Shown here piece after piece: positions 16,427-24,134 of a stretch of 32,506 nucleotides of DNA. The translations under genes were made by a program, and so were the position numbers. Under the pieces are notes generated by a model. That model was not told the DNA's origin. It ran no database searches and worked only from the letters and a program-made list of their open reading frames with translations. The DNA is taken from positions 1 to 32,506 of the forward strand of contig CAYRDC010000025.1 in the NCBI GenBank assembly GCA_964422925.1. The letters run 5' to 3'. The stretch comes from CAYRDC01 sp964422925. GTDB lineage: Bacteria; Bacteroidota; Bacteroidia; Chitinophagales; S012-47. The number at the start of each line of letters is the position of its first letter. Positions within the stretch are counted from its first letter, which is position 1.

Positions 16427-17322
16427 CTTCCCTGCCGGGTGCGGCTGGCCAGGTACACCCCGGCCAGGATCAGGACCATGCCGCCCACGTGTACCCAGCC
16501 GAGCTGTTCCCCGTCCAGCAGGCCCCACAGCACGGCTATGACCGGGATGAAATACGTGACCGTGGAAGCAAACAGAGCGCTGGTGCGCTGGGTCATGTAA
16601 AAGAAGATGATGTTGGCCAGGGCGGTGCCCACGATAGCCAGTATGGCAATATATCCCAGCGAGGCCCAGGCGGCCGGGTGGTGCTGCAGGCGGAACAGGA
16701 AATCGGAGCCGAGCAGGTAAGCCAGGGCCGGCAGCCCGATCATGGCAAATGATACGGCCGTAATGGCAAGAGATGGGGTGGTCTGTAAATACCGTTTTAC
16801 CAGTGTGACACTGGTGGCATAGCACACCGTGGCGGCCACCACCAGCAGGGCGTACCAGAGCGTGCCTTTTTCCGGGTTGTGCAGGCCGTAGCTCAGCAGC
16901 AGCACCGCCCCCAGCATGCCCAGCACCACCCCGGCCGCCCGCAGCCAGGAAAACCGCGTACCGATGATCACCAGTCCGAGCAGGAAAGTGAACAGCGGAG
17001 TGGAAGTGTTCAGGATACCTGCCATGCCGGAAGGAATACGGGTTTCAGCCAGGGCGAACAAAAAAGGCGGCAGCCCGCTGCCGAACACACCCACCAGCAG
17101 CACGTACTTGCGGTTCCCCGGTTCAATTCTTCGCCACCACTTCCGAATAAAAGGGCTCAGCGCAATCATCGACAGGCTGATGCGCAGGGCCCCGAGCTGG
17201 TAAGGCGTGAATCCTTCCAGCCCTTTTTTGATCAGGATAAAGCTGGTGCCCCAGATCAGCGAAAGCAGGGCCATCATCATCCAGCTCAGGGCATCCGGCC
17301 GTTTGTTCGGGATTTGGGGCAT
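16423..17322 (-). CDS. EamA/DMT family inner-membrane transporter
   Basis: The product has 299 residues, ten predicted membrane helices and two EamA repeats. The first begins LSLIWGTSFILIKKGL; the second covers ALLVVAATVCYATSVTLVKRY onwards to TVTYFIPVIAVLWGLLDGEQ and GGMVLILAGVYL. The drug/metabolite transporter superfamily exports amino acids or other small metabolites; the substrate cannot be inferred here. A TAnnTTTG box lies 20 bases before the start, so it is probably transcribed alone. Confidence 0.92.
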   Translation of the reverse strand: MPQIPNKRPDALSWMMMALLSLIWGTSFILIKKGLEGFTPYQLGALRISLSMIALSPFIRKWWRRIEPGNRKYVLLVGVFGSGLPPFLFALAETRIPSGMAGILNTSTPLFTFLLGLVIIGTRFSWLRAAGVVLGMLGAVLLLSYGLHNPEKGTLWYALLVVAATVCYATSVTLVKRYLQTTPSLAITAVSFAMIGLPALAYLLGSDFLFRLQHHPAAWASLGYIAILAIVGTALANIIFFYMTQRTSALFASTVTYFIPVIAVLWGLLDGEQLGWVHVGGMVLILAGVYLASRTRQGS

Positions 17323-17342
17323 GAATTTTCTTTCAAAAGGGG

Positions 17343-17350
17343 CAAAGTTA
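17343..17350 (-). promoter_or_regulatory. -7 promoter box for the EamA transporter gene
   Basis: The minus strand reads TAACTTTG, an exact TAnnTTTG match 20 bases before the ATG at 17322. No clear -33 TTTG is visible. Confidence 0.5.
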
Positions 17351-17424
17351 CAGGAATCGGTCAGGGATGTTCAGCACAGTTTCACTGATTTTTTCCGGTA
17401 ATGGGTGATTTTTTTTGCAAATCA

Positions 17425-17455
17425 TTTGGAATTTTCAAAAGAATTTGGATATTTG
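17425..17455 (+). promoter_or_regulatory. candidate promoter upstream of the repeated terminator
   Basis: TTTG (17425-17428), 19 bases, then GATATTTG (17448-17455), one mismatch from TAnnTTTG with the preferred spacing. Its transcript would run into the terminator at 17521 and so would be only about 100 nt long. Confidence 0.4.
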
Positions 17456-17459
17456 TAGC

Positions 17460-17557
17460 TGTTTCTGCTAAAAGGCAGAAAGAAGATCTTACCAATCACA
17501 CCTCACCTCTTATGATTTCGAAAGGCAGGGTTTGGGCTTCCCTGCCTTTTTCTTTTT
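17460..17557 (+). ncRNA. candidate small RNA at the left edge of the hydrogenase island
   Basis: No gene lies on the plus strand between ridA and this site, yet a strong plus-strand terminator is present. The predicted RNA would begin near 17460 with a 7-bp hairpin (TTTCTGC at 17462-17468 with GCAGAAA at 17475-17481), continue with an unpaired C-rich tract (CACACCTCACCTCTT, about 17497-17511), and end in the hairpin at 17521-17549 plus Ts. The next gene has its own promoter after the terminator. No Rfam family is recognised. Confidence 0.35.
17521..17557 (+). terminator. rho-independent terminator, copy 1 of a repeated element
   Basis: A 10-bp perfect stem (AAAGGCAGGG at 17521-17530 with CCCTGCCTTT at 17540-17549), a 9-base loop TTTGGGCTT and a T-rich tail. 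Stem, loop and first tail base are identical to 30006-30035. Confidence 0.85.
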
Positions 17558-17580
17558 ACTGTACTGCTGGGGAAGTTTCT

Positions 17581-17588
17581 TAAGTTTG
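17581..17588 (+). promoter_or_regulatory. -7 promoter box for the protease-nikR operon
   Basis: TAAGTTTG is an exact TAnnTTTG match 11 bases before the ATG at 17600, directly after the terminator. The expected leader is about five to seven bases. The -33 element is not clear. Confidence 0.45.
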
Positions 17589-17599
17589 TACAGGACATT

Positions 17600-18064
17600 A
17601 TGGCCGCGAAGGTTTTGATATTGGGCATTGGCAATTTACTGATGGGAGACGAAGGCATCGGGGTGCGTTGCGTGCAGGCCCTGGATGAGAGCCGCCTTCC
17701 GGATTTTGCCGAAGTGGTGGACGGGGGCACCGGTGGGTTTCACCTGCTCAGCCTGTTGCAGGATTATCCCGCGGTGATCCTGGTGGATGCTTCGCTGGAA
17801 GAGGCCCCGCCCGGAACGGTAACCCTGCGCAAACCCCGCTTCGCATCCGATTTTCCTCGTTCGCTGAGCGCCCACGATATCGGCCTGCGCGACCTGGTGG
17901 AATCGGCCGCCTTGCTGGGCGGGCTACCCGAAATGTTCCTTATAACGGTTTCCGTCAGCCGGTTCCAGGAAATGAGCATGGAACTGTCACCCCAGGTGGA
18001 AGCGGCCATCCCCGAAGTGCACCGCATGATTTTTGAAATCCTGCAGGAAAAAGCCGTGGCCTGA
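17600..18064 (+). CDS. hyaD: [NiFe] hydrogenase maturation endopeptidase (HyaD/HupD family)
   Basis: The product has 154 residues. After nickel insertion, family members clip the C-terminal tail of the large subunit, here most likely the 15 residues after DPCLACAVH in HyaB. Seen directly: ILGIGNLLMGDEGIGVRC with the nickel-sensing Glu, VVDGGTGGFHLL with the conserved Asp, ILVDAS, and LSAHDIGLRDLV with the conserved His. Length is normal (about 150-195). The gene lies 9.7 kb from its target gene, at the far end of the island, and is followed 15 bases later by nikR. Confidence 0.92.
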   Translation: MAAKVLILGIGNLLMGDEGIGVRCVQALDESRLPDFAEVVDGGTGGFHLLSLLQDYPAVILVDASLEEAPPGTVTLRKPRFASDFPRSLSAHDIGLRDLVESAALLGGLPEMFLITVSVSRFQEMSMELSPQVEAAIPEVHRMIFEILQEKAVA

Positions 18065-18079
18065 AACAAACGCTGAACC

Positions 18080-18481
18080 ATGAAGGTGAAACGATTCGGA
18101 GTGTCGGTGGAAGAGCCCCTGCTGGAAAAGCTCGACCGCCTGGTGCGCGAGCGCAAATTCCCCAACCGCTCGCAGGCCATCCGTTTTCTCATCAGGCAGT
18201 ATGAAGTGCATCAGAAATGGTCGGCCGGGGAAGAGGTGGCCGGGGCCATCGTGTTGCTGTACGATCATCACAAAAGAGACCTGCAGCAGGCCATGACCCG
18301 GATACAGCATGATTTCCACCACCTGGTGCTGTCTGCCCAGCACGTGCACCTCGACCATATCCATTGCCTTGAAACCATTACCGTACGCGGAAAAGCTGGG
18401 GAATTGCAAAACCTGGCCGACCGGCTCATTGCCCTCAAGGGCATTGACCACGGGGAACTGGTGATGAGCAGCCCGGGATAA
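18080..18481 (+). CDS. nikR: NikR-like nickel-responsive ribbon-helix-helix regulator
   Basis: The product has 133 residues. The N-terminal ribbon-helix-helix (VKRFGVSVEEPLLEKLDRLV, then FPNRSQAIRFLIRQY) binds DNA. The C-terminal ACT-like domain carries the high-affinity nickel ligands His77, His88, His90 and Cys96 (HDFHHLVLSAQHVHLDHIHC), one position off the E. coli numbering. NikR proteins repress nickel uptake genes when nickel is plentiful. It is convergent, three bases apart at the stops, with a nickel permease gene, its obvious candidate target. Its operator is not identified; a direct repeat in the permease leader is a weak candidate. Confidence 0.94.
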   Translation: MKVKRFGVSVEEPLLEKLDRLVRERKFPNRSQAIRFLIRQYEVHQKWSAGEEVAGAIVLLYDHHKRDLQQAMTRIQHDFHHLVLSAQHVHLDHIHCLETITVRGKAGELQNLADRLIALKGIDHGELVMSSPG

Positions 18482-18484
18482 GCT

Positions 18485-19096
18485 CTAAAAAGAAAGCGCA
18501 ATCCACAGGATGCCTATGGCCACGGCAAACAACCCGCCTGTGGTGCTGAACTTGCGGAACATAACCGCCTGCCGAACATTGGAGGTCTTCAGGCTGAGGT
18601 AACCGACCAGGTAGCTGAAAAGCCCCATTACGGCCAGGGTGCCCGAGGCATATCCGGCCAGGAACAGGCCCGCGCTGAGCCGGGTGGGCAAGGCCAGGGT
18701 GGGCAGGATGCTGAAAATGTGTGAAACACCCGCGAAACCATGCAGGATCCCAATGCCGAGCGCAAACCAGATAGTATTGACTTTATGGTAGTGGTGATCA
18801 TGCGGCCGGGCAAGCCAAACCCGGTACAAAGCCCACAGGCCGATGGCTATCAGCATAATGCCGACCACCTGCTCGGAATGGGCGGATATAGTGTCCACGG
18901 GGATGAGGGAACGGAAAAAATAGAATAAAAGGCCGATGAGCAAAGCCCCTGTGGTGTGTCCGATGCCCCAGAACATACCCACGGTCCAGGCTTTCAGGCG
19001 GTTTTCAATAGCCAGCGGGGTTACTGCCGCCAGGTGATCCGGCCCGGAAACCACATGCAGGGCGCTGGCCCCGATGCCCGATAAAAAAGCAATCAT
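18485..19096 (-). CDS. nickel permease (HoxN/UreH-like family)
   Basis: The product has 203 residues with about six membrane helices. The first carries HVVSGPDHLAAV (His14, Asp20, His21), the HX5DH-type metal motif of nickel/cobalt transporters and UreH-like proteins. Other typical segments are FWGIGHTTGALLIG and GILHGFAGVSHIF. A short His-rich loop (ARPHDHHYHK) lies in the middle. It is expected to import Ni2+ for the hydrogenase. It is shorter than classical HoxN (about 330-350) and fits the smaller UreH/HupE-like group. It follows hypB on the same strand with 51 bases between, and sits next to nikR. Confidence 0.85.
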   Translation of the reverse strand: MIAFLSGIGASALHVVSGPDHLAAVTPLAIENRLKAWTVGMFWGIGHTTGALLIGLLFYFFRSLIPVDTISAHSEQVVGIMLIAIGLWALYRVWLARPHDHHYHKVNTIWFALGIGILHGFAGVSHIFSILPTLALPTRLSAGLFLAGYASGTLAVMGLFSYLVGYLSLKTSNVRQAVMFRKFSTTGGLFAVAIGILWIALSF

Positions 19097-19116
19097 AACC
19101 AGCCGTTTCCGGCAAT

Positions 19117-19143
19117 AGTAACAAAATTTTCAGAAAAGTAACA
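19117..19143. repeat. phased direct repeat before the nickel permease gene
   Basis: AGTAACA occurs at 19117-19123 and 19137-19143, exactly 20 bases apart, in the 51-base hypB-permease gap. It could be a regulator site (NikR is the obvious candidate), but on the minus strand the same bases also resemble -7 boxes (TACTATTG, TACTTTTC). Confidence 0.25.
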
Positions 19144-19147
19144 CGAT

Positions 19148-19963
19148 TCAGGCTTCCTGCAGCCAGCGGAGCCACGCGTCCATGCCTTCCCCGGTTCTGG
19201 CCGACAGGCTGATGAACTCCAGCCCCGGGTTTACACGCAGGGCATATTCGCGGGCTTTGTCCGTATCGAAATCCACGTAAGGCAGGAGGTCGGTTTTGTT
19301 GATGAGGCACAGGTCGGCCTTTTCGAACATGGTCGGGTATTTGACCGGCTTGTCGTCTCCTTCGGTGGTGCTTATGATCACGATTCGTTTGTGCTCCCCG
19401 AGGTCGAACAGGGAGGGGCAGACGAGGTTGCCCACGTTTTCGATAAACACCAGGGATTTTTGCCGGATGTTCAGCTCTTTGATGGCGTGGTGGATCATTT
19501 CGGCATCGAGATGGCAGCCGTTGCCGGTGTTCACCTGGGCCACGGGCGCCCCGGCCGCGTCAATGCGCCTGGCATCGTTCATGGTTTGCTGGTCGCCCTC
19601 GATCACATACACCGGTTGTTCCCTGCCGAGGGCCTGAATGGTTTTTTCCAGCAGGGTGGTTTTACCGGAGCCGGGACTGCTCATCAGGTTGAAGGCGCGT
19701 ACTTCCCGTGCTTCGAACCAGCCCCGGTTGCGTTCGGCCAGCCGGTTGTTCCTGGTCAGGATATCTTCTTCCACGCTCAGTAAACGCCCTTCGTGGCTAT
19801 GCGTGTGCCCATGCGGAGGATGGTGGTGATGCTCATGCTCGTGAGAATGCCCGTGGCTGTGCCACGTTCCGTCCGCGTGTTTATGCAATGGGTTTTGTTC
19901 CTTCCCGGCAATGGTAATGGTGGTATTTTCACCGGGTTGTCCGCAGCCGCAGGTATCGCACAT
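19148..19963 (-). CDS. hypB: hydrogenase nickel incorporation GTPase HypB
   Basis: The start is taken at the ATG at 19961-19963 (MCDTCGCGQPGE), because CxxCxC at the N-terminus is the high-affinity nickel site of HypB; this gives 271 residues. Residues 27-57 contain 15 histidines (HSHGHSHEHEHHHH is the core), a nickel store as in HypB of nickel-sequestering bacteria. The G domain follows: P-loop SSPGSGKT (95-102), GNGCHLDAEM with the metal-binding Cys150 and His151, ENVGNLVCP and NKTDLLPY for guanine. HypB inserts nickel with HypA in a GTP-dependent step. It is third in the order hypF-hypA-hypB-permease. Confidence 0.97.
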   Translation of the reverse strand: MCDTCGCGQPGENTTITIAGKEQNPLHKHADGTWHSHGHSHEHEHHHHPPHGHTHSHEGRLLSVEEDILTRNNRLAERNRGWFEAREVRAFNLMSSPGSGKTTLLEKTIQALGREQPVYVIEGDQQTMNDARRIDAAGAPVAQVNTGNGCHLDAEMIHHAIKELNIRQKSLVFIENVGNLVCPSLFDLGEHKRIVIISTTEGDDKPVKYPTMFEKADLCLINKTDLLPYVDFDTDKAREYALRVNPGLEFISLSARTGEGMDAWLRWLQEA

Positions 19964-20013
19964 GGGTGTCTGTTTTTGGTTCGGAAAGCATAAAAGTAAA
20001 AAAATGCGGGCGT

Positions 20014-20355
20014 TCAATCCACGAGCAGAGATTTAACGCGCAGTTCTTTTCCTTTCGATATGTGGTAAAAGTAACTTCCGCAGGCCGGGCAGTTGTCCAG
20101 CGGGCCCGAAGGCTGGAAATAGGTTTCGCAATCCTGGCAATGCGCTTCCGCGCTGATCCGGTTCAGTTTGAGCGAGGCCTTTTCGAGCAGGGTGTTTTTC
20201 ACGGCTGAATCCAGGGCAAAGACTAAAGCATTGTATTCGACCCCTGAGAGGGATCCCACTTCGATTTCCACTTCACGCACCCGTGAGGCGCCTGCTTCCC
20301 GGGCATGGCGTTCGGCTATTTCAATAATTTCCAGCGCTATGGACATTTCATGCAT
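20014..20355 (-). CDS. hypA: hydrogenase nickel incorporation protein HypA
   Basis: The start is at MHEMSIALEI (cat at 20353-20355), since His2 and Glu3 are the nickel ligands of the family; upstream in-frame sequence belongs to the hypF end. The product has 113 residues, the standard length. The zinc site is two CxxC pairs, Cys73/Cys76 (CQDC) and Cys89/Cys92 (CPAC). HypA delivers nickel with HypB to the large-subunit precursor. It lies 10 bases after hypF. Confidence 0.96.
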   Translation of the reverse strand: MHEMSIALEIIEIAERHAREAGASRVREVEIEVGSLSGVEYNALVFALDSAVKNTLLEKASLKLNRISAEAHCQDCETYFQPSGPLDNCPACGSYFYHISKGKELRVKSLLVD

Positions 20356-20365
20356 AACGGTGCGC

Positions 20366-22633
20366 TTACACAAGGCCCAGGCTTCTCCTTTTGGCGGCAA
20401 TGGCCAGCTGCCCCAGCGCGATGCCCCCGTCATTCATGGGCACTGCCTGCTGGGTCAGCAATTTGATGCCGGACCGTTTGCATAAAGTTACCAGTTTTTC
20501 GGTCAGGTACCGGTTCTGAAAGGTGCCGCCCGAGAGCACGGCTTTGCGCAGGCCATGTTTCCGCGCAAAGTGCACGATGGATTCGTGAACCACCGCTGCC
20601 ACGGTGTTGTGGAAGCGGGCGGCTATGGTGCCCGCGGGAACGCCTTCCAGCACTTCGCGGGTAATGGCCCGGATGGTTTCCTCCCAGTGGATTTCGGGCC
20701 CTGTCCGGTAGGGGTACAGCCCTATTTCTGCCGGGTCGATGGCGGCTTCGAGGCGCATGGGCGCTTCCGCGTGAAAGGTGCTCCTGAGGCACAGGCCGGT
20801 CAGGGCTGCCACCGCATCAAACAGGCGGCCCGCGCTGGAAGTCAGCGGGGTGTTCAGTTTCTTTTCGATGGCCTGGTCCAGGAGGTCAATGTGCCGGGGA
20901 TCGGTTAGCCGGAAAACCGGGAGGTCCGATATCCGGTAATCCGGGCCGAAGGTTTTTTTCAGGTAGCTCACCGCCATGCGCCAGGGCTCGCGGCTGGCCT
21001 TGTCGCCCCCGGGCATGGGCACGTAGGCAAAATGGGACAGCCGCTGGTAATCCTTCAGGTCGCACCGCAGGATTTCCCCGCCCCAGATGTTCCCGTCATC
21101 GCCAAGGCCCACACCGTCAAAGCTCACCCCGATGACCGGTTCATCGAGCCCGTGCTCTGCCAGGCAGGAAGCGATGTGCGCGTGGTGGTGCTGCACCGTG
21201 AGCAGGGGCAGGTTTTCAGCAGAAGCCCGCTCGTCCGCATAGCGCGATGACAGGTAGTCGGGATGCAGGTCGCGCACCAGCAGGGTGGGTTTCAGTCGGA
21301 ACATCCGTTCGAACCGCCCGATGCTTTCGCGGTAAAAATCCCAGGTGGCCATGTTTTTCAGGTCCCCGATATGCTGGCTTAAAATAGCCTGACGGCCTCT
21401 TCCCGCGCAAAACACATTAACCAGTTCCGCGCCCGCGGCCAGGATGCCCTCGGTTTCCAGTTGCAGGCGCACGGGGTTGGGCACCCAGCCGCGCGACCTG
21501 CGTAACACCACGGACCGGCCCGCGAAAACGGCCGTCACGCTGTCGTCCGCCCGGTTATGGATTTCCCGGTTGTAAGACAGGATGCCTTTCACCTTGCCGC
21601 GGAGCTTTTGCCGGATGGCATCATCTTCTTTCAGTATGGGTTCGTCCGAAAAATTGGCGCTGGTCATTACGACAGCCGGCAGGCCGAGTTGTTCGAACAA
21701 CAGGTAATGAAAAGGCATGTAAGGCAGCATGGCCCCGAGGGTATCCAGGCCGTTGCTCACCCCCGGAGCCAGGCTTTTTTTCATTTTCAGCAGGACGATG
21801 GGCTTGCGCCAGGAGCAAAGCAAGTCTTCCTCTTCCCTGCCCAGGAAGGCCCGTTCACGCACCGCGTCCACATCGCGGAACATCACGGCAAAGGGTTTGC
21901 CTTCCCGGTTTTTCAGTTCGCGCAGGCGGCTGACCGCTTCCTGGTTGGCCGCATCGCAGGTTAAGAAATATCCGCCCAGTCCCTTGATGGCCAGGATTTC
22001 CCCCGATTGTATCCAGCCGGCAGCCAAAGTCAGGATTTTGTCCAGATCATTGGTTTGAAAGCCACCGCTTTGAAGGGAATAATGCGGGCCGCACCGGTTG
22101 CAGGCCACCGGCTGGGCGTGAAAGCGCCTGTCCAGCACATTTTCGTATTCCGCGCGGCATTCGGGGCACATGGCAAAGGGCTCCATGGTGGTCATGGCGC
22201 GGTCATACGGCAAATCGCGGATAATGGTAAACCGGGGCCCGCACCGGGTGCAGTTGATGAACGGGTATTTGATACGGTGGGGCTGGGTTTTCATGTCCCG
22301 CAGGCATTCATCGCATACGGCTATATCCGGGCTGATTTCCGTGATATCCTGTCCGGTGTCCGAACTGGGCCGTATCTCAAACCCCCTGGCAGGTTTTCTT
22401 TCCTCATATGGTTCGGTGGTTATCTGAAAAATTTCCGCTGCCGGAGGAGCCATCTGCCTGATATCCCGGGCAAAGCGGTCCGCAGCCTCTTTGCCGGCTT
22501 CCAGCACGACCCGCACCCCGTCCGCCCGGTTCTCCACCCAGCCGTTCAACCCCCGGGCTGTGGCCAGCTTGTAAACAAAAGGCCTGAACCCCACGCCTTG
22601 TACCAACCCCTGGATGATGATAACCCGTCCCAT
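20366..22633 (-). CDS. hypF: carbamoyltransferase HypF
   Basis: The start is the ATG at 22631-22633 (MGRVIIIQGLVQGVGFRPF); an in-frame TTG 11 codons earlier is unlikely. The 755-residue product has the full HypF architecture: acylphosphatase domain (1-90), zinc-finger pairs (VCDECLRD, INCTRCGP, AMCPECRAE, VACNRCGP), YrdC-like domain (about 190-370), and Kae1-like domain with VQHHHAHIASCLAEHG and SGGTFQNRYL. HypF uses carbamoyl phosphate and ATP to carbamoylate the C-terminal Cys of HypE, the source of the two cyanide ligands of the NiFe site. It is first in a minus-strand hypFAB-permease operon and diverges from hypC across 135 bases. Confidence 0.97.
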   Translation of the reverse strand: MGRVIIIQGLVQGVGFRPFVYKLATARGLNGWVENRADGVRVVLEAGKEAADRFARDIRQMAPPAAEIFQITTEPYEERKPARGFEIRPSSDTGQDITEISPDIAVCDECLRDMKTQPHRIKYPFINCTRCGPRFTIIRDLPYDRAMTTMEPFAMCPECRAEYENVLDRRFHAQPVACNRCGPHYSLQSGGFQTNDLDKILTLAAGWIQSGEILAIKGLGGYFLTCDAANQEAVSRLRELKNREGKPFAVMFRDVDAVRERAFLGREEEDLLCSWRKPIVLLKMKKSLAPGVSNGLDTLGAMLPYMPFHYLLFEQLGLPAVVMTSANFSDEPILKEDDAIRQKLRGKVKGILSYNREIHNRADDSVTAVFAGRSVVLRRSRGWVPNPVRLQLETEGILAAGAELVNVFCAGRGRQAILSQHIGDLKNMATWDFYRESIGRFERMFRLKPTLLVRDLHPDYLSSRYADERASAENLPLLTVQHHHAHIASCLAEHGLDEPVIGVSFDGVGLGDDGNIWGGEILRCDLKDYQRLSHFAYVPMPGGDKASREPWRMAVSYLKKTFGPDYRISDLPVFRLTDPRHIDLLDQAIEKKLNTPLTSSAGRLFDAVAALTGLCLRSTFHAEAPMRLEAAIDPAEIGLYPYRTGPEIHWEETIRAITREVLEGVPAGTIAARFHNTVAAVVHESIVHFARKHGLRKAVLSGGTFQNRYLTEKLVTLCKRSGIKLLTQQAVPMNDGGIALGQLAIAAKRRSLGLV

Positions 22634-22768
22634 TAATCTCAGCGGAAAATATGCAGATATTCGCAATAAAATATCCGGAATTCAATAAAAAAATTTTACC
22701 TTCGGTAACTGTTATCCAGATAAGCCCATAATACTAAACATTTTAGGGCAAGTGAAAAAGCATTGAAT

Positions 22769-22999
22769 ATGTGTTTGGCAGTGCCTGGAAAAGTATTGGC
22801 TGTTGACAACAGCGACCCGGATATGAAAATGGCAAAAGTGGATTTTGCCGGGGTGGTTAAAAATATTTGCATTCAATGGGTGGATGATGTAAGGGTAGGA
22901 GACTACATCCTGGCCCATGTCGGAACCGCCTTGAGCAAAATTGATGAAACAGACGCGCTGGAAACATTGGAAAGCCTGAAAGCCATGGGAGACTTATAG
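22769..22999 (+). CDS. hypC: hydrogenase assembly chaperone HypC
   Basis: The product has 76 residues from the ATG at 22769, beginning MCLAVPGKVLAV; Cys2, exposed after Met removal, is the essential residue binding the Fe(CN)2CO intermediate and the large subunit. An in-frame TTG two codons earlier would bury this Cys and is rejected. VGDYILAHVGTALSKID is the second family motif. It is first in hypC-hypD-hypE-activator; no clear promoter is visible in the preceding 135 bases. Confidence 0.96.
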   Translation: MCLAVPGKVLAVDNSDPDMKMAKVDFAGVVKNICIQWVDDVRVGDYILAHVGTALSKIDETDALETLESLKAMGDL

Positions 23000-23033
23000 T
23001 CTGGAACCCGGAATTATAATATTGTAGTAGGTC

Positions 23034-24134
23034 TTGAAATATGTAGATGAATATCGGGACGGTGGTATTGTAAAAAACCTCGCTGAAACTATAAGGCAAG
23101 CGGCTACCCGTCCGTGGACCATCATGGAAATATGCGGGGGCCAAACCCACGCCATCATGAAGTATAACCTGGAGGAATTGCTGCCTGAAGGGATAGAACT
23201 GGTGCATGGCCCGGGTTGTCCCGTTTGTGTCACTCCGCTGGAAATCATTGATAAAGCGATCCGGATTGCTCTCCGCGAAGACGTAATCTTTACTTCTTTC
23301 GGAGACATGTTGCGCGTACCGGGCTCGGAAATGGACCTTTTGAGCGTGAAAGCCCTGGGCGGGGATGTGCGCATGGTGTATTCCCCGCTGGACGCGGTAC
23401 GCATTGCCCGGGAAAACCCGGATAAAAAAGTGGTGTTTTTTGCCGTAGGCTTCGAAACCACCGCTCCGGCCAATGCCTTGTCGGTCCGGGAAGCCGCCCG
23501 GATGGGATTGAACAATTATTCCCTCCTGACGTCACATGTGCTGGTTCCCCCGGCTATGGAGGCAATTCTTTCTTCACCGGACAATAAAATCCAGGGCTTC
23601 CTGGCAGCCGGCCATGTGTGCACGGTGATGGGTTTTGAGGAATATTTCCCCATAGCAGAAAAATACAAGACCCCGGTTACGGTAACCGGTTTTGAACCGG
23701 TGGATATCCTGGAAGGGATATTGATGACCGTCCGGATGCTGGAAGCCGGAGAGGTAACGGTGAATAACCAGTACAGCCGGGTCGTGAAACGGGAAGGGAA
23801 CCCGGCTGCCCGGCAGCTGCTGGACGAGGTTTTTGAAGTTTGCGACCGCAAGTGGCGGGGCATTGGGGTCATTCCCCAAAGCGGTTACCGCCTGGCGGAA
23901 CGCTATGCCGCTTTTGACGCGGAAAAGGTGTTTGACCTGGGAGATATCCGGGTGAATGAACCGGAAATGTGCCAGGCCGGGAAAGTGCTCCAGGGTATGA
24001 TTAAACCTTTTGAATGCCCGGCATTTGCCAGGGAATGCACCCCGGAACAACCACTGGGAGCGCCCATGGTTTCGACTGAAGGAGCCTGTGCCGCTTATTA
24101 CCGCTACCGGAAAAATGAAATAACCACTGCCTGA
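23034..24134 (+). CDS. hypD: hydrogenase formation protein HypD
   Basis: The product has 366 residues and starts at a TTG: a stop lies two codons upstream, the next in-frame ATG is 30 codons in, and the conserved N-terminus (KYVDEYRDG) follows the TTG directly. Motifs: ICGGQTHAI (Cys34), GPGCPVCVTP (Cys62, Cys65), FAVGFETTAP, and the C-terminal [4Fe-4S] cysteines (ECPAFARECTPEQPLGAPM, EGACAAYY). HypD with HypC assembles Fe(CN)2CO. Its last base overlaps the start of hypE (TGATG). The weak start may reduce HypD relative to HypC/E. Confidence 0.96.
   Translation: MKYVDEYRDGGIVKNLAETIRQAATRPWTIMEICGGQTHAIMKYNLEELLPEGIELVHGPGCPVCVTPLEIIDKAIRIALREDVIFTSFGDMLRVPGSEMDLLSVKALGGDVRMVYSPLDAVRIARENPDKKVVFFAVGFETTAPANALSVREAARMGLNNYSLLTSHVLVPPAMEAILSSPDNKIQGFLAAGHVCTVMGFEEYFPIAEKYKTPVTVTGFEPVDILEGILMTVRMLEAGEVTVNNQYSRVVKREGNPAARQLLDEVFEVCDRKWRGIGVIPQSGYRLAERYAAFDAEKVFDLGDIRVNEPEMCQAGKVLQGMIKPFECPAFARECTPEQPLGAPMVSTEGACAAYYRYRKNEITTA

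Noticed and set aside
17497..17511. C-rich tract as the end of a 16S rRNA fragment
   Set aside because: It resembles the anti-Shine-Dalgarno end only over a few bases, and no further rRNA sequence precedes it.
22634..22768. Sigma-54 promoter or activator palindromes in the hypF-hypC gap
   Set aside because: No GG-N10-GC element and no TTGCGGA/TCCGCAA site found; only a weak 6-bp inverted repeat (GATATT-N8-AATATC) and a TACCTTCG that is a poor -7 match.
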